Assembly: GCF_046523945.1 (NCBI RefSeq)
Contig: NZ_CP171363.1
Coordinates: 682,001 to 746,000 of the forward strand
Length of the DNA stretch: 64,000 nucleotides
Reading direction: 5' to 3'
Source: Faucicola mancuniensis
GTDB lineage: Bacteria; Pseudomonadota; Gammaproteobacteria; Pseudomonadales; Moraxellaceae
Below the pieces are notes generated by a model, which had not been told where the DNA came from, searched no databases, and saw only the letters and a program-made list of their open reading frames with translations. The translations under genes and the position numbers were made by a program. How positions within the stretch are numbered: the stretch's first letter is position 1; every line of letters begins with the position of its first letter. Below, in pieces: positions 1 through 9,411 of this stretch.

Positions 1-969
1 TTTGAACACCACCATCGCTGTCATCACCATACCACCGACAGATGCAATGATAGGCACCCATGTTTTTAACGCTTTTAGCGTGTCTAGGCTTTCTCGCTCT
101 TGTTCAATATCGTATAAATTTTGATAATAAGGCGTAACCAGTTCATCACGGTTGCAGTCTTTTTCTTGGAGCAATTCGTGGTCTTGTAATAGTTGGGTGG
201 TATAGGTCAGTTTTTCATGCTCATTTAGGGCTTCAAGTTCTTCTTTATGTTGTTGTTTTAATTGTTTTTTCTTGTTTTTAACGGTTTTGATTTTTTCTTC
301 CATGTGGTCATTATACGACAAGATATATTTTTTCACATGACCATAAATCAAATAAGAAATCACCCCACCCAACACAGGCGATAATACCCAAGAAATCGCA
401 ATTTGGACGATTTGATTCCATTGAATGGTAGAAAACGCGAACGCCATACCGCCAAAATCAATCCCCAATACGATAGAACTACCAACAATACCGCCAATAA
501 TGGCATGCGTGGTAGAAACTGGTAAGCCTTTTTTGGTGGCAAATAACAACCAAAACGCCGAAGCCATCAACGCCGACAACATCACATAAATAAATTGATT
601 GGGCGTAATGCTCAATCCGTCCATATCCACAATGCCTTTACGAATAGTATCCGTAACCGAAGCCCCTGCCAGCACCGCACCTGACACCTCAAACACCGCC
701 GCCACCGCTAAGGCTTGGGTAACGGTGAGCGTACCTGCCCCAACCGATGTCCCAAACGAGTTGGCAACGTCATTACCACCAATGTTAAACGCCATAAACA
801 CGCCAAAAAACGTGGCAACCAAAAATAACAAAATCTGCTGTTGCAAGGTATAATCATACCCCCACCAAACAAAATAAATCCCCACAAATAACATCAATAA
901 ACCAAAAAATAAATTGCCCACCATTGGCGTGGTTTGTTTGTTTGGATTGGTCTGAGCGTTCGTATTCAT
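1..969 (-). CDS. pit: Inorganic phosphate transporter, Pit family (3' end outside window)
   Basis: Inner-membrane low-affinity phosphate permease. The minus-strand frame opens with ATG at 969 and stays open to position 1, so the C-terminal half lies outside the window. The N-terminal part shows the Pit signature GGNDVANSFGTSVGAGTLT after two hydrophobic segments, then further membrane spans and the VSTTHAIIGGIVG motif typical of this family. From about residue 210 a charged, coiled-coil-like loop rich in K, E and Q follows, which is the long cytoplasmic loop of the longer Pit proteins. It is transcribed away from pepA. No strong Shine-Dalgarno precedes the ATG. The family call is firm; the exact substrate is inferred from the family. 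Confidence 0.9.
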   Translation of the reverse strand, partial: MNTNAQTNPNKQTTPMVGNLFFGLLMLFVGIYFVWWGYDYTLQQQILLFLVATFFGVFMAFNIGGNDVANSFGTSVGAGTLTVTQALAVAAVFEVSGAVLAGASVTDTIRKGIVDMDGLSITPNQFIYVMLSALMASAFWLLFATKKGLPVSTTHAIIGGIVGSSIVLGIDFGGMAFAFSTIQWNQIVQIAISWVLSPVLGGVISYLIYGHVKKYILSYNDHMEEKIKTVKNKKKQLKQQHKEELEALNEHEKLTYTTQLLQDHELLQEKDCNRDELVTPYYQNLYDIEQERESLDTLKALKTWVPIIASVGGMVMTAMVVFK

Positions 970-1118
970 AAAATGATGGTTCTCAAAGAAATGTTAAATT
1001 AAAACCGCTAAAATGATAATAACCTTACATTTATTTTAACACATTTACACAAAGGGTATAAATAATATGCTAAACTTAATTGCAATTTTATTTATCATCA
1101 AAAAAAGGAAAGTATATT

Positions 1119-2630
1119 ATGGCAAAACTCAATTTAAGTTTGCAATTAGCAAAAAAAGCCCAAAAAAAATCAGCCAAAAATAGCTGTAGCGTGTACCTAA
1201 TTCATGATAACAAACAATTATTACAAAATCATGACAACAAAAACACTTTAACCGCACCACTACAAAACCTTATCAAAGCCAGTAATTTTGGCGGTAAAAT
1301 CTGTGAAACCGCTATCAGCTTTGGCACAGATGAATCCCCTAGCCTGCTGATTGTCGGTGTTGGAAAAGCTGACAAATTAAACGGCACAGCCTTACAAAAA
1401 ATCGCTAAAACCATCTACACCACGTTAAGCAAAAACCACAAATCAGCGACCATTTATTTGGATAACAGCCTTGACAGCGTGCAGTTTGGACAATTGGCAT
1501 TAGCATTGTTAAACGCAAGCTATACTTTTGACAAATACAAAAGCAAAAAAGACGACAAAATTTTGTTAAATCAAATCACTTTGCAAGTATTAACCGATGA
1601 AAAAACAGGCTCGTTAGAAGCGTTTGAACAAAGTTTAGCCTTGCAAAATGCGATTTTTATCGGTCAATCTTTAACCAAAGACGTGGCGAATGAACCACCA
1701 AATGTGTGTTTTCCTGCGTACATGGCAAAACAAGCCAAAGATTTGGCAAAACAATATCCAGACCTTTTGACGGTCAAAGTATTGGGTGAAAAAGACATGG
1801 AAAAACTCGGCATGAACTGCTTTTTGGCAGTCAGTCGTGGCTCGGCAAAAGAAGGTCAGTTGGTGTTATTAGAATATAATGGTTTGACAAAAGGCAAGAA
1901 CAAAGCCAAAAAATTAGAAAATCCGATTGTCTTTGTTGGCAAAGGTGTCACCTTTGACACAGGCGGTATCTCGCTAAAACCTGGCGAAGGCATGGGCGAA
2001 ATGAAATTTGACATGGGCGGTGCAGCGGCAACGCTTGGTGCAATGAAAGCCTTGTGCGAAGCTCGCCTGCCGTTGCAAGTGGTCGGTGCGTTAGCGTGTG
2101 CCGAAAATATGCCATCAGGCGATGCCACTCGCCCCGGCGACATCGTCACCGCCATGAACGGCACAACGGTAGAAATCCTAAACACCGATGCCGAAGGTCG
2201 CCTTGTGCTGTGTGATACGCTAACTTATGTTCAGCAATACAAACCAAAAGTCATCATTGACATGGCGACTTTGACAGGGGCGTGTATTATTGCGTTGGGT
2301 CATGTGCGTACAGGCTTGTACAGTAATGATGAAGACGTGATTTTTGACCTTGAACAAGCGAGCGAAGACGCTCACGACCGTGTTTGGCATATGCCACTTG
2401 ATGAAGATTATCAAGAACAGCTTAATTCACATTTTGCTGATGTACAAAATATCGGCGGTCGCCCCGCAGGGTCGGTTACGGCAAGTTGCTTTTTATCACG
2501 TTTTGTCAAAGATGTGCCTTGGGCTCACCTCGATATTGCGGGAACGGCTTGGATTTCTGGTAGCAAAGCGGAAGCGACAGGTCGCCCTGTGCCATTGTTG
2601 TTAAATTATTTAAATCGTCAAGTGTGGTGA
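1119..2630 (+). CDS. pepA: Leucyl aminopeptidase (M17 family)
   Basis: Cytosolic dinuclear-metal aminopeptidase that removes N-terminal residues from peptides. The start chosen is ATG at 1119, giving 503 aa with AAGGAA about 8 nt upstream. An in-frame ATG at 1080 would add 13 residues but has no ribosome site. The M17 signature NTDAEGRL lies near residue 355, and the metal-binding stretch GKGVTFDTGGISLKP near residue 270. Length is normal for the family. It is monocistronic and divergent from the phosphate permease. In some bacteria PepA also binds DNA; nothing here tests that. Confidence 0.95.
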   Translation: MAKLNLSLQLAKKAQKKSAKNSCSVYLIHDNKQLLQNHDNKNTLTAPLQNLIKASNFGGKICETAISFGTDESPSLLIVGVGKADKLNGTALQKIAKTIYTTLSKNHKSATIYLDNSLDSVQFGQLALALLNASYTFDKYKSKKDDKILLNQITLQVLTDEKTGSLEAFEQSLALQNAIFIGQSLTKDVANEPPNVCFPAYMAKQAKDLAKQYPDLLTVKVLGEKDMEKLGMNCFLAVSRGSAKEGQLVLLEYNGLTKGKNKAKKLENPIVFVGKGVTFDTGGISLKPGEGMGEMKFDMGGAAATLGAMKALCEARLPLQVVGALACAENMPSGDATRPGDIVTAMNGTTVEILNTDAEGRLVLCDTLTYVQQYKPKVIIDMATLTGACIIALGHVRTGLYSNDEDVIFDLEQASEDAHDRVWHMPLDEDYQEQLNSHFADVQNIGGRPAGSVTASCFLSRFVKDVPWAHLDIAGTAWISGSKAEATGRPVPLLLNYLNRQVW

Positions 2631-2743
2631 GTGTGAAAGTTTTTAGGTATTGTTAATTAGCCATACATATCAAGAAAATCGTTCGTGTGTGAGACATATC
2701 ATTTCGCAAGATGTAGCGAAGTGTTGAGACATGAACGGTTTTA

Positions 2744-2914
2744 ATGATACAACAGCAAATTTTGCAGGTAAAAACAGGCGAAAACGTATAATTTTCTAAT
2801 AATGGTGAAGTATTTGCCAATGTTTTGTCTGTGGAAGATGATGAAGTTTTTGGGATTTTAAAAGGTAAAGGCGTGGATGGTGTGGCGTTTCAAAATGCCT
2901 TGCGTGATGAATAA
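2744..2914 (+). pseudogene. Small hypothetical ORF with one in-frame stop
   Basis: Reading from ATG 2744 gives a 56-codon frame ending at the TAA of 2914, interrupted by one TAA at 2789-2791. The downstream part is acidic and protein-like (VLSVEDDEVFGILKGKGVDG). I do not recognise the family. It may be a decayed gene or chance; it lies between pepA and a mini-IS. Confidence 0.3.
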
Positions 2915-2921
2915 AATAAAT

Positions 2922-3168
2922 GGGGCTGTACTAGATTAGCTATCATGTTATACTAAAAATATGAAGCTAACACATTGTAAATTAAGTAAAAAAGTACAGA
3001 AAAAACTACTTGAATTTTTTGTACTAGAAGTAACTGTTTGAGCAGCAGCTGACTTTGGTCTTTTAAAACGTAATGGCAAGGTTTAGGTTTAATTATGGGA
3101 CACCATCTAATCAACTTAAAATATTGAGAAAATGGTGTGAAATTTAATCCTAATCTAGTTCAGCTCCT
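2922..3168 (+). mobile_element. Internally deleted IS1016-like (IS1595 family) remnant
   Basis: The ends form imperfect inverted repeats: GGGGCTGTACTAGATTAG at 2922-2939 and the complement of GGAGCTGAACTAGATTAG at 3150-3167. Inside, from 2961, a frame resembling an IS1016-type transposase N-terminus (MKLTHCKLSKKVQKKLLEFF) runs about 25 codons, then meets a stop and a large deletion. The element is about 0.25 kb and cannot encode its own transposase. No clear target duplication was seen. Confidence 0.6.
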
Positions 3169-3198
3169 TATTAAATGTAGCTTAACCAACCAACTAAT

Positions 3199-3366
3199 TT
3201 TCTAAGCCACGCATGTGGTGGGGAACCCTTTTTGTTTTGAGTATAGGTAATGCGGTAATTTCTAAGCCACGCATGTGGTGGGGAACTAACTCAATAACAA
3301 CTTAAGAACCTGCCAAGCTTTCTAAGCCACGCATGTGGTGGGGAACGGAAAAGATATAACACCAAT
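3199..3366 (-). CRISPR. Leader-distal end of the type I-F CRISPR array (3 repeats, split spacer)
   Basis: Three perfect copies of the 28-nt I-F repeat start at 3199, 3259 and 3319 with 32-nt spacers between them. The third is followed by only 20 nt of spacer (3347-3366) before the IS4 left end. The repeats are identical to those at 51138-52858. The array is read on the minus strand, so these are the oldest units, now 47.8 kb from the leader. Confidence 0.95.
3358..3366. repeat. Left copy of 9-bp target duplication AACACCAAT
   Basis: AACACCAAT sits immediately outside the left end of IS copy 1. The identical 9 bp sits immediately outside the right end of IS copy 2 (51129-51137). Nine bp is within the usual range for IS4-family elements. 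Confidence 0.85.
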
Positions 3367-4561
3367 CTCTGCACACGACAAAAAAACAAAAAAGTCTGAT
3401 AAAACAATGGCATAATAGTAATTTTTCCGACGAATTAAAACCATGCCAAACCTTATCAGACTAGAAAGAATTTTATCGCAAAACCTAACAATACACAAGG
3501 CAAAAATCAACTGCTTAAGTCTAATGATAATAGCCATCATTACCGCCCAAAGCAGTAACCTAAAAAAGATAGCCAGACACTTTACCAACAGCACAACAAA
3601 TGACAGCAACTACCGAAGAATACAACGCTTTTTCGCCCAAACACCCCTAAATGAACACCAAATAGCACGCCTTATCTTTCAACTATTTGGACTAAACAAA
3701 GTCACACTCACCATTGACCGTACCAACTGGAAATGGGGAAAAAGCAACATCAACATCTTCATGTTAGCTGTTGTACACAAAGGCATTGCCATACCCTTAT
3801 ACTGGACAATGCTAGACAAACAAGGCAACTCAAAAACACTAGAGAGAACACAACTCATTGAAAAATTCATTCACACCTTTGGTAAAGATAAAATACAAAA
3901 AGTATTAGCCGATAGAGAATTTGTGGGTTCTGCATGGTTCGACTGGCTAACAAAACAAAATATTAAATTTGCCATACGCATTAAAAAAGACAGTAAAGTG
4001 ACCAATACACAAGGACAAAGCGTACAAATTAAAACACTATTTCATAATTTAAACCAGCAAGATACTTATCACCATGCTAGAACACTCTTTGTTGATAAGT
4101 GTCCTGTCAAGGTATCGGCAAAGCTTGATAGTGATAATGATTATGTGATTGTGGCTACCAATGATTTTGATGATATTGACCCTATGGCAACTTATGCGAT
4201 GCGTTGGCAGATTGAAACGCTGTTTTCTTGTTTAAAGGGGCGTGGTTTTAATCTTGAGGATACGCATTTGACTAAACAAGACAGAGTGAGTAAATTGGTT
4301 GCGGTAAATGCGTTAGCCTTTTGTTGGGCTTATTTGACTGGCTTGGCGGTCATTGATGATAAGCCTAGTCATTATAAACGTTGCCTTAAGTCTAATGGTC
4401 GTCCTCAGTCAAGTGTTTTTGCTTTGGGGTTAGATTTTCTGATTGATGGATTTAGACGGTTTATTATGTGTGGTGATTTTGCTTTTTTTAATAGGTTGGT
4501 TGATTTTCTCAGTTTTAAAAGAAAATCAACTTTATTTTAGTAGTTTCTGTCGTGTGCAGAG
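3367..4561 (+). mobile_element. IS4-family insertion sequence, copy 1
   Basis: A 1195-bp element bounded by perfect 14-bp inverted repeats CTCTGCACACGACA. It carries one full-length transposase gene. It differs from copy 2 (49934-51128) by about four base substitutions. The left flank is an I-F CRISPR spacer; the right flank is hsdS. The nine bases after the right end (TTTAAAAAC) do not match the left flank, so this copy lacks a target duplication of its own. Confidence 0.93.
3443..4540 (+). CDS. IS4-family transposase
   Basis: A 365-aa DDE transposase that moves the surrounding IS. The first catalytic Asp is in LTIDRTNW (near residue 93), the second in VLADREF (near 155). The Y-2-R-3-E-6-K signature of IS4 transposases is seen as YAMRWQIETLFSCLK near residue 252. 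The N-terminus is basic and HTH-like. The gene is complete with no frameshift, so this copy could be active. Compared with copy 2 it has E for K at residue 8 and R for W near residue 341. Confidence 0.93.
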   Translation: MPNLIRLERILSQNLTIHKAKINCLSLMIIAIITAQSSNLKKIARHFTNSTTNDSNYRRIQRFFAQTPLNEHQIARLIFQLFGLNKVTLTIDRTNWKWGKSNINIFMLAVVHKGIAIPLYWTMLDKQGNSKTLERTQLIEKFIHTFGKDKIQKVLADREFVGSAWFDWLTKQNIKFAIRIKKDSKVTNTQGQSVQIKTLFHNLNQQDTYHHARTLFVDKCPVKVSAKLDSDNDYVIVATNDFDDIDPMATYAMRWQIETLFSCLKGRGFNLEDTHLTKQDRVSKLVAVNALAFCWAYLTGLAVIDDKPSHYKRCLKSNGRPQSSVFALGLDFLIDGFRRFIMCGDFAFFNRLVDFLSFKRKSTLF

Positions 4562-4851
4562 TTTAAAAACTCTTTATCAATGCTACTATCAAGAGCCATA
4601 GCATTGCCATTAATATACGAAAATGGTTCGGATAAATGAATATTACCACAAGTTGCCCCACGACAAGTTATCATTAAAGTTGGGAATTCGTGAGTAAATT
4701 CATTATATTTTCCTATTTTTCCATTTGCACCATAAACAGTAAAACCCGTTGGCAGTAAATTTTCCAAAGAAATAGTTTTATATTGCTTTGGATTAAAAAA
4801 AAGCGTTATAGGAACATTAACCCACCCATTTGGCAAAGAAAAATCACGCAT
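4562..4851 (-). pseudogene. hsdS: Type I restriction specificity subunit HsdS, N-terminal fragment
   Basis: The ATG at 4851 overlaps the hsdM stop by 8 bp, the usual hsdM-hsdS coupling. The frame runs about 96 codons and is cut by the right end of IS copy 1; the last residues of the open frame are IS-derived. The visible part resembles the first target recognition domain (GWVNVPI..., LPTGFTVYGANGKIGKYNEF). The second recognition domain and spacer helices are missing, so no functional specificity subunit is made here. The missing part is not in the window. Confidence 0.85.
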
Positions 4852-6352
4852 TTTCCCCCCCGTCGCCCAACGCCATCGCCAACGCCCTATGCTCTGCCAA
4901 CGCACGCTCAAGCTCATCTACCGCCTCGTCTACCAAAACGCTAGGCTCTGCCAAACTTTCGGCATCTACGCTGTCGCTGTCTTTTAGCCAGCTAATATCT
5001 AAGCTATCGCTCTTTTGCTCTTTTATCCACTCACGGCTAAACACACGCCAACGGCTGTTGTCCTGTGTCTGCCCACCATCTGTAAACGACCACTCGCCCT
5101 CATTTCGTGGTGCAGTGCCGTTTGGCTTATCGCCATACACTTTTTCAAACGGTTCAAGATGGCTTGCTGAAAAAGGCGTGCGTTTGCCAAAATTTGGCAT
5201 ATTGGTGCGTAAATCGTACACCCATACATTTTGGGTGCAGTTTTTGTCTTGGTGCGGATTTTCTGCCGTGCCTTTGGTAAAAAATAACACGTTGGTTTTT
5301 ACCCCTTGGGCATAAAAAATCCCTGTCGGTAAGCGTAAAATGGTGTGCAAATTGCATTTGTCCATCAAATCTCGGCGAACATCTGTCCCCACGCCTGCCT
5401 CAAACAACACATTGTCTGGCAACACCACGCCTGCACGTCCGCCCGCTTTTAGATTGCGATAAATATGCTGTAAAAATGCCAATTGCTTGTTTGATGTTTT
5501 ATAAGTCAAATCATCACGAGTGATACTGGCATCGCCACCCTTTGCCGTACCAAATGGCGGATTGGCAAGAATTACGTCCGACTTTGGCAAGCCTTTGCCC
5601 ACATCGCCCAACGCATTGCCAAGCAAAACCGCTCCGCTGTCATCGCCTTCTATGTCGTGCAATAGGCAATTCATCAAGGCAAGTCTGCGAGTGTCGGACA
5701 CCAGCTCAATGCCGACTAGGGCTTTTTGGCGTTGGAAAGTGGCTTGTTCTGCGGTTAAATCGTACAAATCATCGGTCTGTGCCTTGATGTAGTTATCCAC
5801 CGCAATCAAAAATCCTGCCGTACCGCACGCAGGGTCGCTCACCACTTCGCCCACTTGGGGTTTTATGCAGTTTACCATACTGTTAATCAGCACTCGTGGG
5901 GTAAAATATTGACCTGCACCCGACTTGGTTTCGGTGGCGTTTTTTTCTAGCAAGCCTTCGTAAAGGTCGCCCAAGCCGTCTTTGCTTGCCGAAAACCAGT
6001 CAATGCCGTCTAGGGTTTTGATAAGCTGTTCTAGGTGTTTTGGCTCTTTGATGATGGTGGACGCATTGTGATAAATTGCCGAAATTAGGCGGTCATCGCT
6101 TTGGGATAAGTCCAGCAAAATTTGGCGATATTTATTGACAAGCTCAATGCCTGATAGTTGATTTAAATCCGTCCAGCGAGAGCCTTCGGGGAGTTTGTGG
6201 CGGGCTTTGTCGTTGGTGGTGGCGATTTCTGCTTCCATTTTGATAAAAAGCAGTAGCACCAGTTCGGTTACATAGTTGCTGTAGTTAATGCCTTCATCTC
6301 GTAAGATGTCGCATAAGTTCCAAAGTTTTTGTACAATGTCATTGTGGGTCAT
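4844..6352 (-). CDS. hsdM: Type I restriction-modification DNA methyltransferase subunit
   Basis: HsdM, the N6-adenine methyltransferase subunit (502 aa) of a type I R-M complex, normally acting as M2S1. The N-terminal HsdM domain spans about residues 1-130. The AdoMet motif DPACGTAGFL is near residue 172 and the catalytic NPPF near residue 264. The frame is intact and of usual length. It lies downstream of a broken hsdR and upstream of a truncated hsdS. HsdM alone does not recognise a target, so it is probably an orphan unless another hsdS exists in the genome. Confidence 0.93.
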   Translation of the reverse strand: MTHNDIVQKLWNLCDILRDEGINYSNYVTELVLLLFIKMEAEIATTNDKARHKLPEGSRWTDLNQLSGIELVNKYRQILLDLSQSDDRLISAIYHNASTIIKEPKHLEQLIKTLDGIDWFSASKDGLGDLYEGLLEKNATETKSGAGQYFTPRVLINSMVNCIKPQVGEVVSDPACGTAGFLIAVDNYIKAQTDDLYDLTAEQATFQRQKALVGIELVSDTRRLALMNCLLHDIEGDDSGAVLLGNALGDVGKGLPKSDVILANPPFGTAKGGDASITRDDLTYKTSNKQLAFLQHIYRNLKAGGRAGVVLPDNVLFEAGVGTDVRRDLMDKCNLHTILRLPTGIFYAQGVKTNVLFFTKGTAENPHQDKNCTQNVWVYDLRTNMPNFGKRTPFSASHLEPFEKVYGDKPNGTAPRNEGEWSFTDGGQTQDNSRWRVFSREWIKEQKSDSLDISWLKDSDSVDAESLAEPSVLVDEAVDELERALAEHRALAMALGDGGENA

Positions 6353-6439
6353 AGGTTGCCTTGTTTTTTATTAAAGATTTTAAAATGTATTATTAAATTA
6401 TATAAAAAATTAAACCTACTATTGTAGGTTTGGTGGAAA

Positions 6440-6485
6440 AATGACACCCAACATTTTACCATGTCGTTGGTTTATGTTGGGTTTA
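6440..6485 (-). other. Inverted repeat in the hsdR-hsdM gap
   Basis: ACCCAACAT and ATGTTGGGT face each other across about 20 nt in the 156-bp gap between hsdR and hsdM. It could form an RNA hairpin, but no U-tract follows it on the minus strand, so a terminator call is not supported. Confidence 0.3.
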
Positions 6486-6508
6486 TTTTTCAATGGCTTA
6501 AAATAAAT

Positions 6509-9321
6509 CTAAGCCGTCCACATATTTTCGTTAATTTCTGCAATCACCGTATCAAGTTGATTGTTCAAAATTTTATCAAGTTTGGTATCACCGCCATCTG
6601 ACGCAAATCGCTGATTAATAAACGTTCTATCAATCACCGCTTCGTACTTTAACTGCTTGGCAATTCTGTCCAAATATCTTTTTTGTACAGGTGTCCAACT
6701 GTGGTTACTCTGAATTTTCATCATCGCTTGGCTGACACGCTGTTCAAACGGAATTAACGTCTCACCAATCGCCGCCCTACGAATATGCCCCACGATACTT
6801 GCGGTAATGTCTTGATTGGTTTTGGCTCGCCATGCCGACTGTAGCTTGGCTTCGCTGTAACCGTTTTGGTCTAGTAGCAGTTTGATTTGTTTTAAATCTT
6901 CACGAGTTAGGTTATTCGGCTTGGTCGCTACTACCGACAAGGCGACAGACTCGTTTAATTGCTGTCTAATAAATGCATCAAAATTTCTAAATAATCATCA
7001 ATATTTTGGCTGTTTGCCGTGTCGTCTGTGGTTTGCACACGTTTAAGAAATTCATCATCACCTGTGTAGATAATCGGGTTTTTACCCGTTCCTACCAAAA
7101 ACTGCAATTCGGCAATTTCGGTAACAAGCCGAGTGTGAGCGGTCAAAAATTCTTTGGCATACGCCATGCCTTTGCTGTATAGTTCTTGGTGTAGCTTGGT
7201 GGGTTCTACACCCCAAGATGATTGCAGTTCGGTGAGTTTTTCTTTAACTTTTTGGTTTTTTTCGGCTTTTTTGTTAGCTTTTATCAAAACACGCATGAGT
7301 TTTTGGCTGATTTGGTCTAGCACTTCTTTGGCGTGCGTATCTAAGATGGCGGTTTGTTCGGCTGATTCTAGGTTGGTTTGCTCGTCAATAGTTTGGGCAT
7401 CAACAGACGGATTTTGTGATGAATTATTATTAGCCAAAACAGGCAAACTCATAAACTCATCAACCAATTGTGCCAGAGAAATGTTGGGATTTTTCACAAG
7501 TGGGGTCATAGTATCTACCGCTTGCAAAGACGCACACAAATCCACAGGGTCATAAATTTTGAACACAGTTTTGCCAATGTCATCACAACGGCGAGTAGCT
7601 CGCCCTTTCATTTGCTCGTACAAAATCCGAGATTTTACACGACGTAAAAATACCAAATGACAAATGGCAGGCACGTCAATGCCTGTGGTTAATAAATCTA
7701 CCGTGATGGCAATGCTTGGGAATTTTTCATTTTTATATAGGCGGATTAGCTCGTCTTGCTTGTTGCTTTGTCCTGTGATTTTGCGTACCGATTCTTCGTG
7801 ATAATCATCGCCATACAGATTGACAAAGGCTTCATCTAGCAGGCGTTTTACCATATCGGCGTGGCGGTCTGTAACACAAAAAATCAAGGTTTTCTCTTCG
7901 CCATTTGGGTCTATTTCATTGGCAAGTTGCTCACAGCTTAGGGCGTTTTCTATATGTTTAATCGCTTGTTGCTGATAATCACGCAAACCCAGATGAGCCA
8001 ATGGCTCAGCAAGCAGTTTGGCATTAGATTGCTCATTGTCTTGGGTTAATAAATTTAACAAACCTTCTGGACTGTGAAACTGCTGTAAGGCTCGTTTGAT
8101 ATTGCTTGGTTTTCTGACATCACGAAACCAAATGCCAGATTGCTCTTCTTGTTGCTCAAAATACGGTCTGCCATTGGTGGAGTACACAAACGGCACGCTA
8201 AAGCTGGTTTGGCTATTTTGCCAAGGGCTAGTTTGGGCTAGCTCTTGCTGTGGATAAGACCACGCAGGGAGCATGGTGTCGTCCATTTCAAAACCACTGG
8301 CATAGCGTTCGGCTTGGGTGATTTTGCCAGATACGTCTTTGTTTTGTTTTTTCGCTTCAATAATGGCTATCGGCATTAAGCCCACAAACAGTACATAATC
8401 GGCTCTGTTTTTGCTAATTTGCCATTCAGCAATGGCTTTATTTTTGCCGTGTTCTGGGCGTTCGCCTTTGGCATAAGTCATGAGCTTACTATCAGCCTGC
8501 CACCCCGCTTGGCGTATCTGTTCATCTATCAAAATACGGGTAACTTCTTCACTGGGTGAAAAATCCGATACATTGATACGGCGAATGGGTTTTTGGGTAT
8601 TGTTTTGCTTGGCTTGTTCTAATTGGTTTTGCAGGTCTTGAATGTGTTGGTCAAATTTTGCTTGCAGTTCTGTTAATTGCTGTTCTTGTAGTTGGTTTTG
8701 CTCAGCAAGCTCTTGGGATTTTTGGTTTAATGTTTCGGCAAGTTGTTGAAAATCTTGTTTTTCTAGTTCTTCTAGGCGTGTAAGTTCTTGTAGTTTTGCT
8801 ACGTCTGTTTGATTGGATTTGTTGGCTTGGATTTCTTGTTCTAGGGCATGAATTTGTTGTTGTAGTTTTTGTAAATTCTCGCTTGGGTCTTTTGGTTTGA
8901 CAAAGGCTGGGGCTTGAAAGTTTTTGCCATTTTTACCAAAAATCTGATGATACTAAATATAGACCTCTCAAGCAGTCATCATACCTTTTAGAGCATCAAG
9001 GTGTCTGGTGGTGAATTGATGAACGGCAAGATTGCCCGTCTGCCGTAACAGATGAAAACTGTTCTTTATAGCACCAAGTTCGGTATTTTTAGTTTCGTTA
9101 AATATTTGATTTATTAATTCTTTTTGAGTGGTTCTTTCATTAAATTGAATATTTAAACGGCTTGCTAAATCTTTAATCAACGCCTCACCAAGCTGACGAA
9201 TTTTCATCAAGCTGGTATTTGGGTCACTCACAAAATACCGCTCGGCACTGCTGGCAAGCTGTAAAAAGATGGGGTTGTGTTCTTGTAAAAAATCAAAATT
9301 ACTAGGGTAAGAATTTTCCAT
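6509..9321 (-). pseudogene. hsdR: Type I restriction endonuclease subunit HsdR, broken in at least three places
   Basis: Three open pieces belong to one former gene. 8968-9321 encodes the N-terminal DUF4145-like domain (117 aa). About 6955-8945 encodes a coiled coil, the nuclease region with the IIEAKK motif and the C-terminal helicase lobe. 6509-6984 encodes the EcoEI-type C-terminal domain. Pieces 1 and 2 are separated by a stop and shift near 8950-8967. In piece 2 the sequence jumps from LRDYQQQAIKHIENAL to helicase lobe 2, so motifs I-III including Walker A and DEAD are gone. Pieces 2 and 3 are separated by a one-base frameshift near 6985. Restriction activity must be lost. Confidence 0.85.
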
Positions 9322-9411
9322 AATATTTGCCTAAATTTATTTGATTTTGGGTTTTGTTGTTTGTCTCATAAATATTGCTATTGTAATAAGCTGTCAAACA
9401 ATAGTCAAAGA

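Noticed and set aside
360..853. Small frames over the phosphate permease
   Set aside because: The long minus-strand permease frame explains this region; the small frames are shadows in other phases.
3358..4570. A simple single insertion of IS copy 1 with its own target duplication
   Set aside because: The right flank TTTAAAAAC does not match the left flank AACACCAAT; the matching copy is beside IS copy 2.
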